Below are positions 1 through 6,571 of a DNA stretch of 11,106 nt, in pieces (position 1 is the stretch's first letter; every line of letters starts with the position of its first letter). The notes beneath the pieces are model-generated. The model ran no database searches, was not told where the DNA came from, and saw nothing but the letters and a program-made list of their open reading frames with translations. A program made the translations under genes and the position numbers. Source of the DNA: Flavobacterium psychrophilum (GTDB lineage: Bacteria; Bacteroidota; Bacteroidia; Flavobacteriales; Flavobacteriaceae); contig CAMDGJ010000082.1 of the NCBI GenBank assembly GCA_945897545.1, positions 1 to 11,106 of the forward strand, in the 5' to 3' direction.

Positions 1-1
1 T

Positions 2-133
2 ATAGAATCCCTATTTAATTGGCTTATTCAAAAAACGGATATTCAAAGAGCTAGTAAAGTAAGGTCTGCAAAAGGACTGTTGATTCATATCTTTGGCAAA
101 ATCGCTTCCGCTTTTTTAAACTTAATCTTTTAA
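2..133 (+). CDS. Transposase C-terminal fragment (partial, cut by window start)
   Basis: An open frame enters from the left edge and runs 43 codons to TAA at 131-133. It begins IESLFNWLIQKTD and continues with RASKVRSAKGLL and HIFGKIASAF. The E-x-x-x-N-W-L-I segment followed by a basic, Ser/Lys-rich stretch and a hydrophobic tail resembles the C-terminal part of DDE insertion-sequence transposases in Bacteroidota, where the last catalytic Glu lies in such a helix. This is recognition by eye of a short fragment. The IS family is not assigned, and whether the upstream gene is intact cannot be seen. The right end of the element should lie shortly after the stop, but with no left end in view its terminal repeat cannot be identified. 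Confidence 0.5.
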   Translation: MESLFNWLIQKTDIQRASKVRSAKGLLIHIFGKIASAFLNLIF

Positions 134-264
134 CCCTTGATTCGCATTAGTAATTAAAAAGATATAAAGAACTAAAGTTATCTTAAAATCGATTTGGGTT
201 TTTAGTGGTTCAATTTCGTGCTGTTACAGGATGAAAATTTGGTAAAATAGGTATTTGTTTTTCA

Positions 265-308
265 TACACTATCTATACACTATCTATGGAGTATCTATGT
301 AGATGACC
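265..308. repeat. 11-bp direct repeats upstream of the sulfatase gene
   Basis: Two identical units TACACTATCTA (265-275 and 276-286) are followed by a third, TGGAGTATCTA (287-297, 8 of 11 matching), and a weak fourth starting TGTAGATG at 298. The period is about one helical turn and the array ends roughly 120 bp before the chosen sulfatase start. Same-face direct repeats of this spacing are typical of sites for response regulators that bind as tandem dimers, so a regulatory role is possible. The rest of 134-427 shows no gene, and I saw no convincing TAnnTTTG promoter box in it. Confidence 0.5.
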
Positions 309-427
309 TGTAATAGAATAACTATCAACTGTTTAATCTGAAAATTCACATTAAAAAAATAATGATTTTTAACTTTATATTCATAAAATATTTTAATTTA
401 GTTGTTTTAATTTCAAAACCAAAAAAA

Positions 428-1948
428 ATGAAAAAGAAAATCTTGTTAATTTGCACATTACTTTTTGTAATGACACTTTCTGCTCAGCAGAAAAAAAAGC
501 CAAACATCCTAATTATTTGGGGAGATGATATTGGTCAGTTTAATGTAAGTACTTACAATATGGGAATGATGGGATACAAAACGCCCAACATTGACAAAAT
601 AGGTAAAGAAGGCGCTGTATTTACTGATTGGTATGGACAACAAAGTTGCACCGCTGGACGAGCTGCTTTCTTAACGGGGCAATCACCTATTAGAACTGGA
701 TTATTAAAAATTGGTATGCCAGGTGGAAAAGATGGTATCAACACTTTAGATCCATCGATTGCTGAATTGCTAAAACCATTAGGTTACAAAACTGGACAGT
801 TTGGTAAAAATCACTTAGGTGATCGAGATGAACATCTGCCTACTAATCACGGATTTGATGAATTCTATGGTAATTTATACCACTTAAATGCTGAAGAAGA
901 ACCTGAAAATGAAGATTATCCAAAAAGTGCTGAATTCAAAAAGAATTTTGGACCAAGAGGCGTAATTCATAGTTTTGCAGGTGGTCGCATAGAAGATACT
1001 GGACCGCTAACTAAAAAAAGAATGGAAACCATTGATGTAGAGGTTACTGATAAAACTTTAGACTTTATGGAAGCTTCTAAAAAAGAAGACAAACCCTTCT
1101 TTATTTGGTATAATACTACCCGTATGCACGTCAATACACACTTGAAACCAGAATCAAAAGGAAAAACAGGTTTCGGTATATATGCCGATGGAATGGTAGA
1201 ACATGATGCAATGGTAGGGCAAATATTAGACAAATTGAAAGAATTGGGTTTAGAGGAGAATACGATTGTTATGTATTCTACAGATAATGGTAATGAATTT
1301 TTTGATTGGCCTGACGGTGGTACTTCATTTTTCAGAGGTGAAAAAAACACACAGTGGGAAGGTGGTTACCGTGTTCCGTGCGTTATAAAATGGCCTGATG
1401 TAATTAAACCTGGAACTCTTATTAATGATATTGGAGCGCATGAGGATATGATGCCTACTTTATTGGCGGCAGCTGGTCAACCCAATGTAAAAGAAGAATT
1501 ATTAAAAGGGAAAACTATAGGAAAACAAAATTTTAAAGTACATCTTGATGGTTATAATCTTATACCCTATTTTAAAGATGGAGCTGAATGGCCACGTAAG
1601 GAATTCCTCTATTGGACGGATGGTGGTGAAGTAGCAGCCCTTCGTTATAACAATTGGAAAATTACTTATTTACGTCAGGACGCAAAAGGAATGGATGTTT
1701 GGGTTATGCCCTTTACCAAACTTAGAGCTCCAATGATTACCAATCTTAAAATGGACCCATTTGAACGTGCCTGCGATGAAACTAATGGATACAATCATTG
1801 GTATAATTCTCGTATGTATTTATTAACTCCTTCTATTGCTTTTGTTGCCAATTGGATGGAGAGTTTTAAGCAATTTCCACCACGTATGAAACCCGGAACA
1901 TTTGGTCTTGAACAGGTAATGGAAGCTGCTGTAGGAGGTAAAAAATAA
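428..1948 (+). CDS. Secreted arylsulfatase (Cys-type, sulfatase family S1)
   Basis: Predicted to hydrolyse a sulfate ester in the periplasm or outside the cell; the substrate is unknown. The frame is open from 362, but the start at 428 (506 aa) is preferred: it follows an A-rich leader and begins directly with a signal peptide (MKKKILLICTLLFV..SAQQ, about residues 1-20). Family signatures in order: metal-binding GDD (D33, D34); the formylglycine motif C-T-A-G-R with C74 and R78; GKNHLG (K127, H129); TRMH (H234); STDNG (D286, N287); and RGEKNTQWEGGYRVP (K306, R315). Length and the full set of motifs suggest an intact enzyme. C74 must be oxidised to formylglycine, and no maturase gene is visible here. 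The motif has Ala where many sulfatases have Pro, which the broader consensus C-x-(P/A)-x-R allows. A barrel-protein gene follows after a hairpin. Confidence 0.93.
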   Translation: MKKKILLICTLLFVMTLSAQQKKKPNILIIWGDDIGQFNVSTYNMGMMGYKTPNIDKIGKEGAVFTDWYGQQSCTAGRAAFLTGQSPIRTGLLKIGMPGGKDGINTLDPSIAELLKPLGYKTGQFGKNHLGDRDEHLPTNHGFDEFYGNLYHLNAEEEPENEDYPKSAEFKKNFGPRGVIHSFAGGRIEDTGPLTKKRMETIDVEVTDKTLDFMEASKKEDKPFFIWYNTTRMHVNTHLKPESKGKTGFGIYADGMVEHDAMVGQILDKLKELGLEENTIVMYSTDNGNEFFDWPDGGTSFFRGEKNTQWEGGYRVPCVIKWPDVIKPGTLINDIGAHEDMMPTLLAAAGQPNVKEELLKGKTIGKQNFKVHLDGYNLIPYFKDGAEWPRKEFLYWTDGGEVAALRYNNWKITYLRQDAKGMDVWVMPFTKLRAPMITNLKMDPFERACDETNGYNHWYNSRMYLLTPSIAFVANWMESFKQFPPRMKPGTFGLEQVMEAAVGGKK

Positions 1949-1966
1949 ATGTGGATTTTAAAACAC

Positions 1967-1996
1967 AACGGTCATCATTTAGGTGACCGTTTTAAA
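1967..1996 (+). terminator. Hairpin between sulfatase and outer-membrane protein genes
   Basis: AACGGTCA (1967-1974) pairs perfectly with TGACCGTT (1984-1991). Two more pairs inside the loop (T-G, C-G) make a 10-bp stem with a 5-nt loop, followed by TTTTAAATT. It starts 18 nt after the sulfatase stop and ends about 20 nt before the next start codon. It fits a rho-independent terminator or a partial attenuator that lowers expression of the downstream gene. The U-tract is short, so read-through is likely. Confidence 0.55.
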
Positions 1997-2011
1997 TTAA
2001 AAATTAAATAA

Positions 2012-2833
2012 ATGAAAAACCTAAATTTTAAATTCCAATCCTTGTTTGTAGTTTTAGCATTTTCCCTTGCAACGGGAAATATGAATGCACAAGATAAACC
2101 AGAAGAAAGCGCTGCCGATTTAGCCAAAAAATTAGCCAATCCAATTGCATCTCTTATCAGTGTGCCGTTTCAAAACAATACCGATGTTGGAATAGGAGAA
2201 TTTAATGGTTCTAGAAACACGCTGAATTTTCAACCCGTAGTTCCCATTTCGTTATCGCCTAAATTAAATATGATTACTCGTATGGTGCTACCAATTATAT
2301 CTCAACAAGATATATCAGCACCAGGAGTTGCAGAAAGCGGTTTGAGTGATGCAACGGTAAGTGCATTATTTTCTCCTGCTGTAGCTAAAAATGGTTTGAC
2401 TTGGGGTGTTGGTCCAATCTTATTGGTGCCAACGGGCACAGATAATTTACTAGGAACAGAAAAGCTAGGCATTGGACCAACTGCCATAGTCTTGAAACAA
2501 GCTAACGGTTGGACTTATGGTGCATTGGTGAACCAAATATGGTCGATTGCAGGAAATGACGACCGATCCGATGTTAATCAAATGTTTATACAACCGTTCT
2601 TTGTATACAACTGGAAAAGTGGAGCAGGAGTAGGAGGTAATTTCGAAATCACTCAAAACTGGGAAGGGAATACCACCGCTGTATTTTTTAATCCAACAAT
2701 AAGCGGAATTACAAAACTCGGGACACAAATGGTCCAATTAGCCATTGGACCTCGCATTCCTATTTCGATGCCAGCCGGAAGCAGACCAAATTTTGGAATT
2801 AGGGCCGTCGTGAATTTTGTGTTTCCGAAGTAA
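2012..2833 (+). CDS. Outer-membrane beta-barrel protein, 'neuromedin U'-annotated transporter-like family
   Basis: A 273-aa protein with a signal peptide (about residues 1-26, cleavage near NMNAQ/DK) and then many alternating-hydrophobic segments typical of a beta-barrel. The conserved opening LAKKLANPIASLISVP, followed by VPISLSP and, further on, GPTAIVLKQ, WTYGALVNQIWS, DVNQMFIQPF and a final FVFPK, matches a bacterial family that automatic annotation often calls 'neuromedin U', an uninformative name. Members are thought to be outer-membrane proteins, possibly channels; I know of no established substrate. It starts 63 nt after the sulfatase stop in the same direction, across a hairpin. A role in passing the sulfatase substrate or product through the outer membrane is inferred from position only. 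The start follows an A-rich leader directly before the signal peptide. Confidence 0.75.
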   Translation: MKNLNFKFQSLFVVLAFSLATGNMNAQDKPEESAADLAKKLANPIASLISVPFQNNTDVGIGEFNGSRNTLNFQPVVPISLSPKLNMITRMVLPIISQQDISAPGVAESGLSDATVSALFSPAVAKNGLTWGVGPILLVPTGTDNLLGTEKLGIGPTAIVLKQANGWTYGALVNQIWSIAGNDDRSDVNQMFIQPFFVYNWKSGAGVGGNFEITQNWEGNTTAVFFNPTISGITKLGTQMVQLAIGPRIPISMPAGSRPNFGIRAVVNFVFPK

Positions 2834-2962
2834 TTCATAAGGAAAAGAAGTGTAAGGAGTTTCTATAAATAATATTCATTTGCAAGAGTACTATTTTGTT
2901 AACGCTTTTGTATTTTCAATTAGAAATTGGATTCTTTAAAATGTAATATGACATTTATTTTA

Positions 2963-3126
2963 TTTAATCTCTTTAGGTTTAATACCTCGAAGCTCTGCTT
3001 CGTTTTCTTTTTTTTTGCCACAGATTCTCACCGATTTTAGTCTGTAAAATTTGTGTTTGTCTTTACTAATGTCTCGTGGGTTCTGCCCCGAGGTAGTTTA
3101 TTCTTTAAGAAATATAAGGTTCACTA
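2963..3126. repeat. Dispersed intergenic repeat module, copy A
   Basis: About 160 bp that recurs at 7662-7826. The order is: TTTAATCTCT; a stem-loop CGAAGC-TCT-GCTTCG (2988-3002); a T-run; a degenerate CCACAGATT..AATTTGTG hairpin (3018-3055); a second stem-loop CTCG(T)GGG..CCCCGAG (3073-3092); GGTAGTTTA; and TAAGGTTCA. The first 45 bp agree with copy B at about 80% of positions. No reading frame explains it. It fills most of the 450-bp gap between the barrel gene and the DUF481 gene. In the rest of that gap (2834-2962 and 3127-3283) I see no gene, clear terminator or consensus promoter. Confidence 0.7.
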
Positions 3127-3283
3127 AGGCTATAAACTTTTTTCTATTGATGGTTTAGCAATAAAATTAATTTTTAAGCTAGTTTAGCAGACAGCTATAT
3201 AAATAATTATTTGTTATTTTACAGTATTACTATTTAATTCACAGTAACTTAATATCAAGTTTGTAATTTCCCAAATACTAAAA

Positions 3284-4306
3284 ATGCACAGAACTCTATT
3301 AATTTGTATTGCTTTTATTTGTTTCTCCATTCTGATCGTTCGGGCTCAGAAAAACGATACTATTTATCTACGAAACGGAGATAGAATCACTGGCGAATTA
3401 AAGCGATTTGAGTATGGTTTACTCAATTTGAGTACGGATGCTATGCAGACTGTCAGTATAGAATTTGATCGAATAAATACCATTCATTCGGCCAAATATT
3501 TTGAAATTTGTTTAAATTCTGGTCAAAAGTATTTTGGGCATTTAAGAAAGTCTACTGTTCTGTCAACTGTCGATGTCATTACTGTAACTGACACCATTTC
3601 GAAACGTTTGTGGGATATTGTTTTAATCATTCCCATTAAAAGTAGCTTTTTTCAAAAAATTGATGGCTCCATAGATTTAGGGTTGACTTACACCAAAGCC
3701 AGTACTGTTTTTCAGTATAGTCTCAATTCTCAGGTGACTTATCGAACGACTTATTATTCCACTAGGTTTAATCTCGAAAGTATTCTGACAGACGATGGCA
3801 CAAGAGTATCACGCAATAATACTTTAGGGCTTTCGGTTAGCCATTTATTACCCAATAAATGGGTCACGAGAATTTCTGCACAAGTCCAGCAAAACACAGA
3901 GCTTAATCTTGATTATAGATTGCAAGCCGGATATGGAGTAGGCTATGATATTGCAAGAACCAACTCGGTTCGGTTCAATGTATCGAGCGGTTTATTAGTA
4001 AATCAGGAAAAAACTTTGACCACCACCACTATCTCTGAAAATCTTGAGGCTTTATTAGCTGCACAAGTCAAATGGTTCAAATACCGACATCCAACAGTAG
4101 ATATTACCAGCGGACTGGAGCTCTATCCTTCTTTAACCTCCTTTGGTCGAGTCCGGTTGGAGTATGATCTATCCGCAAAATATGAACTCATAAATGACTT
4201 GTATTTGAATGTGCAACTGTATGATAATTTCGATAATGAGCCATTCCAAGGTGGAGATGCTAAGAACGACTGGGGAATTATTACTTCGATAGGATATACT
4301 TTTTGA
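3284..4306 (+). CDS. DUF481 family outer-membrane protein
   Basis: A 340-aa protein of unknown function. Residues 1-21 form a signal peptide (cleavage near VRAQ/KN). Residues 25-115 form a soluble region with the L-x-NGD-x-IxGELK motif (about 29-40), which commonly precedes DUF481 barrels and is thought to form a small SH3/LSm-like fold. From about residue 125 to the end, amphipathic strands rich in Y, T, N and F (DLGLTYTKAS, YRTTYYSTRFNLES, GYGVGYDIARTNSVRFN, RVRLEYDLSAKYELI) end in an aromatic residue (..SIGYTF), as expected for an outer-membrane beta-barrel. It appears monocistronic: 450 bp of mostly repeat DNA precede it and a 224-bp apparent regulatory region follows. The start sits in an A-rich context and gives the signal peptide directly. 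The family call is fairly secure; the function is not known. Confidence 0.78.
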   Translation: MHRTLLICIAFICFSILIVRAQKNDTIYLRNGDRITGELKRFEYGLLNLSTDAMQTVSIEFDRINTIHSAKYFEICLNSGQKYFGHLRKSTVLSTVDVITVTDTISKRLWDIVLIIPIKSSFFQKIDGSIDLGLTYTKASTVFQYSLNSQVTYRTTYYSTRFNLESILTDDGTRVSRNNTLGLSVSHLLPNKWVTRISAQVQQNTELNLDYRLQAGYGVGYDIARTNSVRFNVSSGLLVNQEKTLTTTTISENLEALLAAQVKWFKYRHPTVDITSGLELYPSLTSFGRVRLEYDLSAKYELINDLYLNVQLYDNFDNEPFQGGDAKNDWGIITSIGYTF

Positions 4307-4430
4307 TTGTAGGAAAGAAGAAAGAAGAAAAAGTAAAGAAAATATTGTAATATGCTCAACCTATTGCAGTTGGTTTAAAATAAAACGTCATTTTTTTAAC
4401 TTTATGATGTTTTATTTTGTTAAAAAAACA

Positions 4431-4466
4431 TATATTTGTTTTTGTTAATTTGTTGTTATTTAACAA
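4431..4466 (+). promoter_or_regulatory. Putative promoter and operator of the efflux operon
   Basis: TATATTTG at 4431-4438 matches the Bacteroidota -7 consensus TAnnTTTG exactly, but no good TTTG -33 element lies at the usual distance (about 19 nt). Just downstream is a perfect palindrome, TTGTTA-TT-TAACAA (4453-4466), placed where a bound repressor would block initiation or early elongation. The 224-bp gap before the outer-membrane factor gene holds nothing else recognisable. No regulator gene is present in the window. Confidence 0.4.
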
Positions 4467-4530
4467 TTTATAATAAAAAAACGTTCAACAATTAAGTCCG
4501 AAACAGAACAGTAAAATACTTGAAGAGCCA

Positions 4531-5874
4531 ATGAATCTTTCCCTCTTTAAAATGCTAAAAATAAAACCGCTGGCAGTTGCACTACATGTTTTGTTTTATG
4601 TAATAGGTTTTGCTCAACAAACAAACCCTGTTGAAACAAGAATTATCAAACTAGAAGAGGCCCTACAATTGGGTATTCAAAACAATCGCCAACTTAAAAT
4701 GGCCAATACTGATGTGGCTATTGCCAAAGAAAATATCAGCCAGTCTAAAATAGCTAAAACTCCTCGTCTGGGTTTAAATTCCAGTTACAGCTACATCGGC
4801 GATCCAAAAGTTTACAACGGGTTTTATGAAAGCAGTACTACAATAGATTATTATCATCAGCAAGCCACCGGAAGTATAATTGGGACTATGCCCTTGTATT
4901 TAGGGGGAGCCATAAATAACCAAATTGAACAACAAAAATTAATCCGCCAAATGAAGGAATCTGTGGTGCAAATGACAGAAGCCGAAGTCAAACTAGCCAT
5001 AGCTCAGCAATTTTTTACCCTCGAAAAATTGTACCAACAAATTGAAGCCACCAAACAGAATATAGTAAATACCGAATTGCGCATCAAGCAGTTGAAATCC
5101 CGTGTTGCCAACGGACAAAATCTAAAAAGTGATTTGCTTCGTACCGAAATGCAGCAATCTAATTTTAAAGTTTCTGTGTTTCAAGACGCGAATAACATTA
5201 AGTTAGTCAGTAACTATCTTGATATATTAATTGGACTTTCTGCCGAAATCATCCTAAAACCTGATGTATTAGGAGTTGCCTTGCCACCAGAAGATATCGA
5301 TTTGCAAAAAAGCCTGACGGAGGCGTATCAAAATAGAGTAGAAGTTAAACAATCAGAACTTGGAATTCAACTATCAGAGGCTTCGTTACGCCTTACAAAA
5401 AGTGGTTTTAAGCCCTATGTAAATGCTAATTTTATATTTAATTCACAGTATCCAGCACAGTGGCCTAATTATATCGAAAACACACTCAATTTTTGGGCTG
5501 CAGGTGTCACCTTGGGTTGGGATATTTCTAGTTTATATAATTTGAAACACCGATTAAGTGGGAATAAATTAGAAATTGAAAAAAATACTATTGCTCTAGA
5601 AGCGACTAAAGACAAAATTGATATTGATGTAAACAAGGCCTATGTTAAGTATGCAGAGAGTTTGGAAATCATTCCCACCTTCAAAAAAAATGTAGAATTA
5701 AGCCAAAGCAATTACAAAATTGTAAAAAGCAGATATGACAATGATTTTGCGTTAATTAGTGATATGGTGGATGCTGAGATTCAACTTAATTCGTCTAAAA
5801 TTTCGCTAATCAATGCCAATTTAGATTTAATAATTCAATATTACGCTTTGCAATTTGCGATGGGTAAACTATAA
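4531..5874 (+). CDS. TolC-family outer-membrane efflux protein
   Basis: The outer-membrane duct of a tripartite efflux or type I-like export system, expected to trimerise and connect with the adaptor encoded downstream. It has 447 aa, with a signal peptide ending near VIGFAQQ (about residue 28) and no lipobox Cys. Two related halves typical of the OEP family are visible: the first has LEEALQLGIQNNRQLKMA (about 41-58) and a long helix with TEAEVKLAIAQQFFTLEKLYQQ; the second has LTEAYQNRVEVKQSELGIQLSEASLRL and DIDVNKAYVKYAESLEI, ending in YALQFAMGKL. GQNLKSDLLRTEMQ is the usual helix-turn motif. An alternative start at 4552 (M8) would still leave a signal peptide. The next operon gene, the adaptor, is about 700 bp away because a repeat-bounded cassette lies between them. 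Confidence 0.92.
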   Translation: MNLSLFKMLKIKPLAVALHVLFYVIGFAQQTNPVETRIIKLEEALQLGIQNNRQLKMANTDVAIAKENISQSKIAKTPRLGLNSSYSYIGDPKVYNGFYESSTTIDYYHQQATGSIIGTMPLYLGGAINNQIEQQKLIRQMKESVVQMTEAEVKLAIAQQFFTLEKLYQQIEATKQNIVNTELRIKQLKSRVANGQNLKSDLLRTEMQQSNFKVSVFQDANNIKLVSNYLDILIGLSAEIILKPDVLGVALPPEDIDLQKSLTEAYQNRVEVKQSELGIQLSEASLRLTKSGFKPYVNANFIFNSQYPAQWPNYIENTLNFWAAGVTLGWDISSLYNLKHRLSGNKLEIEKNTIALEATKDKIDIDVNKAYVKYAESLEIIPTFKKNVELSQSNYKIVKSRYDNDFALISDMVDAEIQLNSSKISLINANLDLIIQYYALQFAMGKL

Positions 5875-5880
5875 AAAAAA

Positions 5881-6107
5881 CAACCGCAGATGCGCAGATT
5901 TTAATTTTTAAAATAGGAAAGAATATTTATCGGCATGCTGCTATGGTTGGAATAGTAAAAAAAAATCAACCACAGATGCGCAGATTTTAATTTTTAAAAT
6001 AGAGAAGAATATTTATCGGCATGTTGCTATGGTTGGAATAGTAAAAAAAAATCAACCGCAGATGCGCAAATTTTAATTTTTAAAATATGGAAGAATATTT
6101 ATCCGCA
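5881..6107. repeat. 86-bp tandem repeat, two full copies and a partial third running into the GxxExxY gene
   Basis: Copies start at 5881, 5967 and 6053, an exact 86-bp period. Copies 1 and 2 differ at 4 of 86 positions. Each starts CAACCGCAGATGCGCAGATT (copy 2 has CCACAG, copy 3 has GCAAATT) and is preceded by a run of 8-9 A. Copy 3 matches for 55 bp with a few changes and then passes into the coding sequence. Its bases 35-37 are the ATG of the GxxExxY gene, where copies 1 and 2 have AGG and AGA. The part shared with the gene covers codons 1-7 (E-E-Y-L-S-A). The rest of the unit (CATGCTGCTATGGTTGGAAT) is absent from the gene. Confidence 0.9.
5883..5902. repeat. Left arm of the inverted repeat bracketing the GxxExxY gene
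   Basis: The 20-bp sequence ACCGCAGATG-CGCAGATTTT is the exact reverse complement of 6472-6491 on the far side of the gene. The tandem copies at 5969-5988 and 6055-6074 are one mismatch away each. Left A8 (5873-5880) and right T9 (6493-6501) tracts extend the symmetry. The arm itself contains the near-repeat CGCAGAT-GCGCAGATT. Confidence 0.88.
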
Positions 6108-6470
6108 GATGAAACTTATAAAATAATTGGAATTTTATTCGAAGTTCACAAAAATTTAGGAAAAGGTTTCTCTGAAATTGTATATAAGGATGCTTTGGAA
6201 TTTGAATTTAATGAGAATAATGTCCCTTATGAACGAGAAAAAGAATATTTTGTCAACTATAAAAATACAATTTTGAAACACCAGTTTTATGCCGATTTTG
6301 TGCTTTATAATTCAATTATATTAGAAATTAAAACTGTAGATTGTTTTAATAATAGTCACTATAATCAATGCTTAAATTATCTAAAAGTATCTGATAATGA
6401 ATTAGCATTATTAGTAAATTTTAATTCTATTTCTTTAGAATACAAACGAATTGTCCGAACAAAAAAATAA
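6087..6470 (+). CDS. GxxExxY family protein (PD-(D/E)XK_3 nuclease-like)
   Basis: A 127-aa protein with the hallmark G27-x-x-E30-x-x-Y33 in GKGFSEIVYKDAL. A nuclease-like core follows: FYAD70FVL, then IILE80-I-K82, and the downstream helix Q94-x-x-x-Y98-L99-K100. This spacing (D..ExK..Q) is that of the PD-(D/E)XK fold, so the gene appears intact and a metal-dependent nuclease activity is plausible. To my knowledge no activity or role has been shown for the family, whose members often occur in several copies per genome with patchy distribution. The gene sits alone between the outer-membrane factor and adaptor genes, unrelated to efflux, with a perfect inverted repeat on both sides. Its stop codon is one base from the right arm, and its start lies inside the last unit of an 86-bp tandem repeat. 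The layout suggests a mobile or mobilised cassette. Confidence 0.88.
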   Translation: MEEYLSADETYKIIGILFEVHKNLGKGFSEIVYKDALEFEFNENNVPYEREKEYFVNYKNTILKHQFYADFVLYNSIILEIKTVDCFNNSHYNQCLNYLKVSDNELALLVNFNSISLEYKRIVRTKK

Positions 6471-6471
6471 A

Positions 6472-6491
6472 AAAATCTGCGCATCTGCGGT
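6472..6491. repeat. Right arm of the inverted repeat bracketing the GxxExxY gene
   Basis: AAAATCTGCG-CATCTGCGGT begins one base after the stop codon of the GxxExxY gene, is the exact reverse complement of 5883-5902, and is followed by A and nine T. In RNA it could pair with the nearest left arm (6055-6074, one mismatch), enclosing the whole gene. The trailing T-run might then act as a weak terminator ahead of the adaptor gene. Confidence 0.88.
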
Positions 6492-6571
6492 ATTTTTTTT
6501 TAAGTAGTGAATGTAAATGGACTAAAATGCTGATTTTAAAACTAAATTTGAGAACAATAAAACAAAATAGT

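Noticed and set aside
362..427. N-terminal extension of the sulfatase from ATG 362
   Set aside because: The 22 added residues would put a hydrophobic, Phe/Ile-rich stretch ahead of a complete signal peptide starting at 428, which has the better A-rich leader.
967..1350. A 127-aa minus-strand frame inside the sulfatase gene
   Set aside because: It lies wholly opposite a well-conserved coding region, has no recognisable motif, and its sequence follows from the codons on the other strand.
2465..2737. Minus-strand frames opposite the barrel gene
   Set aside because: They overlap each other and the real gene, show no family resemblance, and look like composition-driven shadows.
2839..3283. An RNA gene or riboswitch in the 450-bp gap
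   Set aside because: The stem-loops are explained by a repeat that recurs inside the efflux operon, and no known riboswitch core or tRNA cloverleaf was seen.
5935..5955. A tiny ATG-started peptide in the tandem unit (ATG at 5935)
   Set aside because: It stops after six codons and nothing suggests translation.
5881..6107. A CRISPR-like array
   Set aside because: The 86-bp units are direct tandem copies with no variable spacers, and no cas gene is near.
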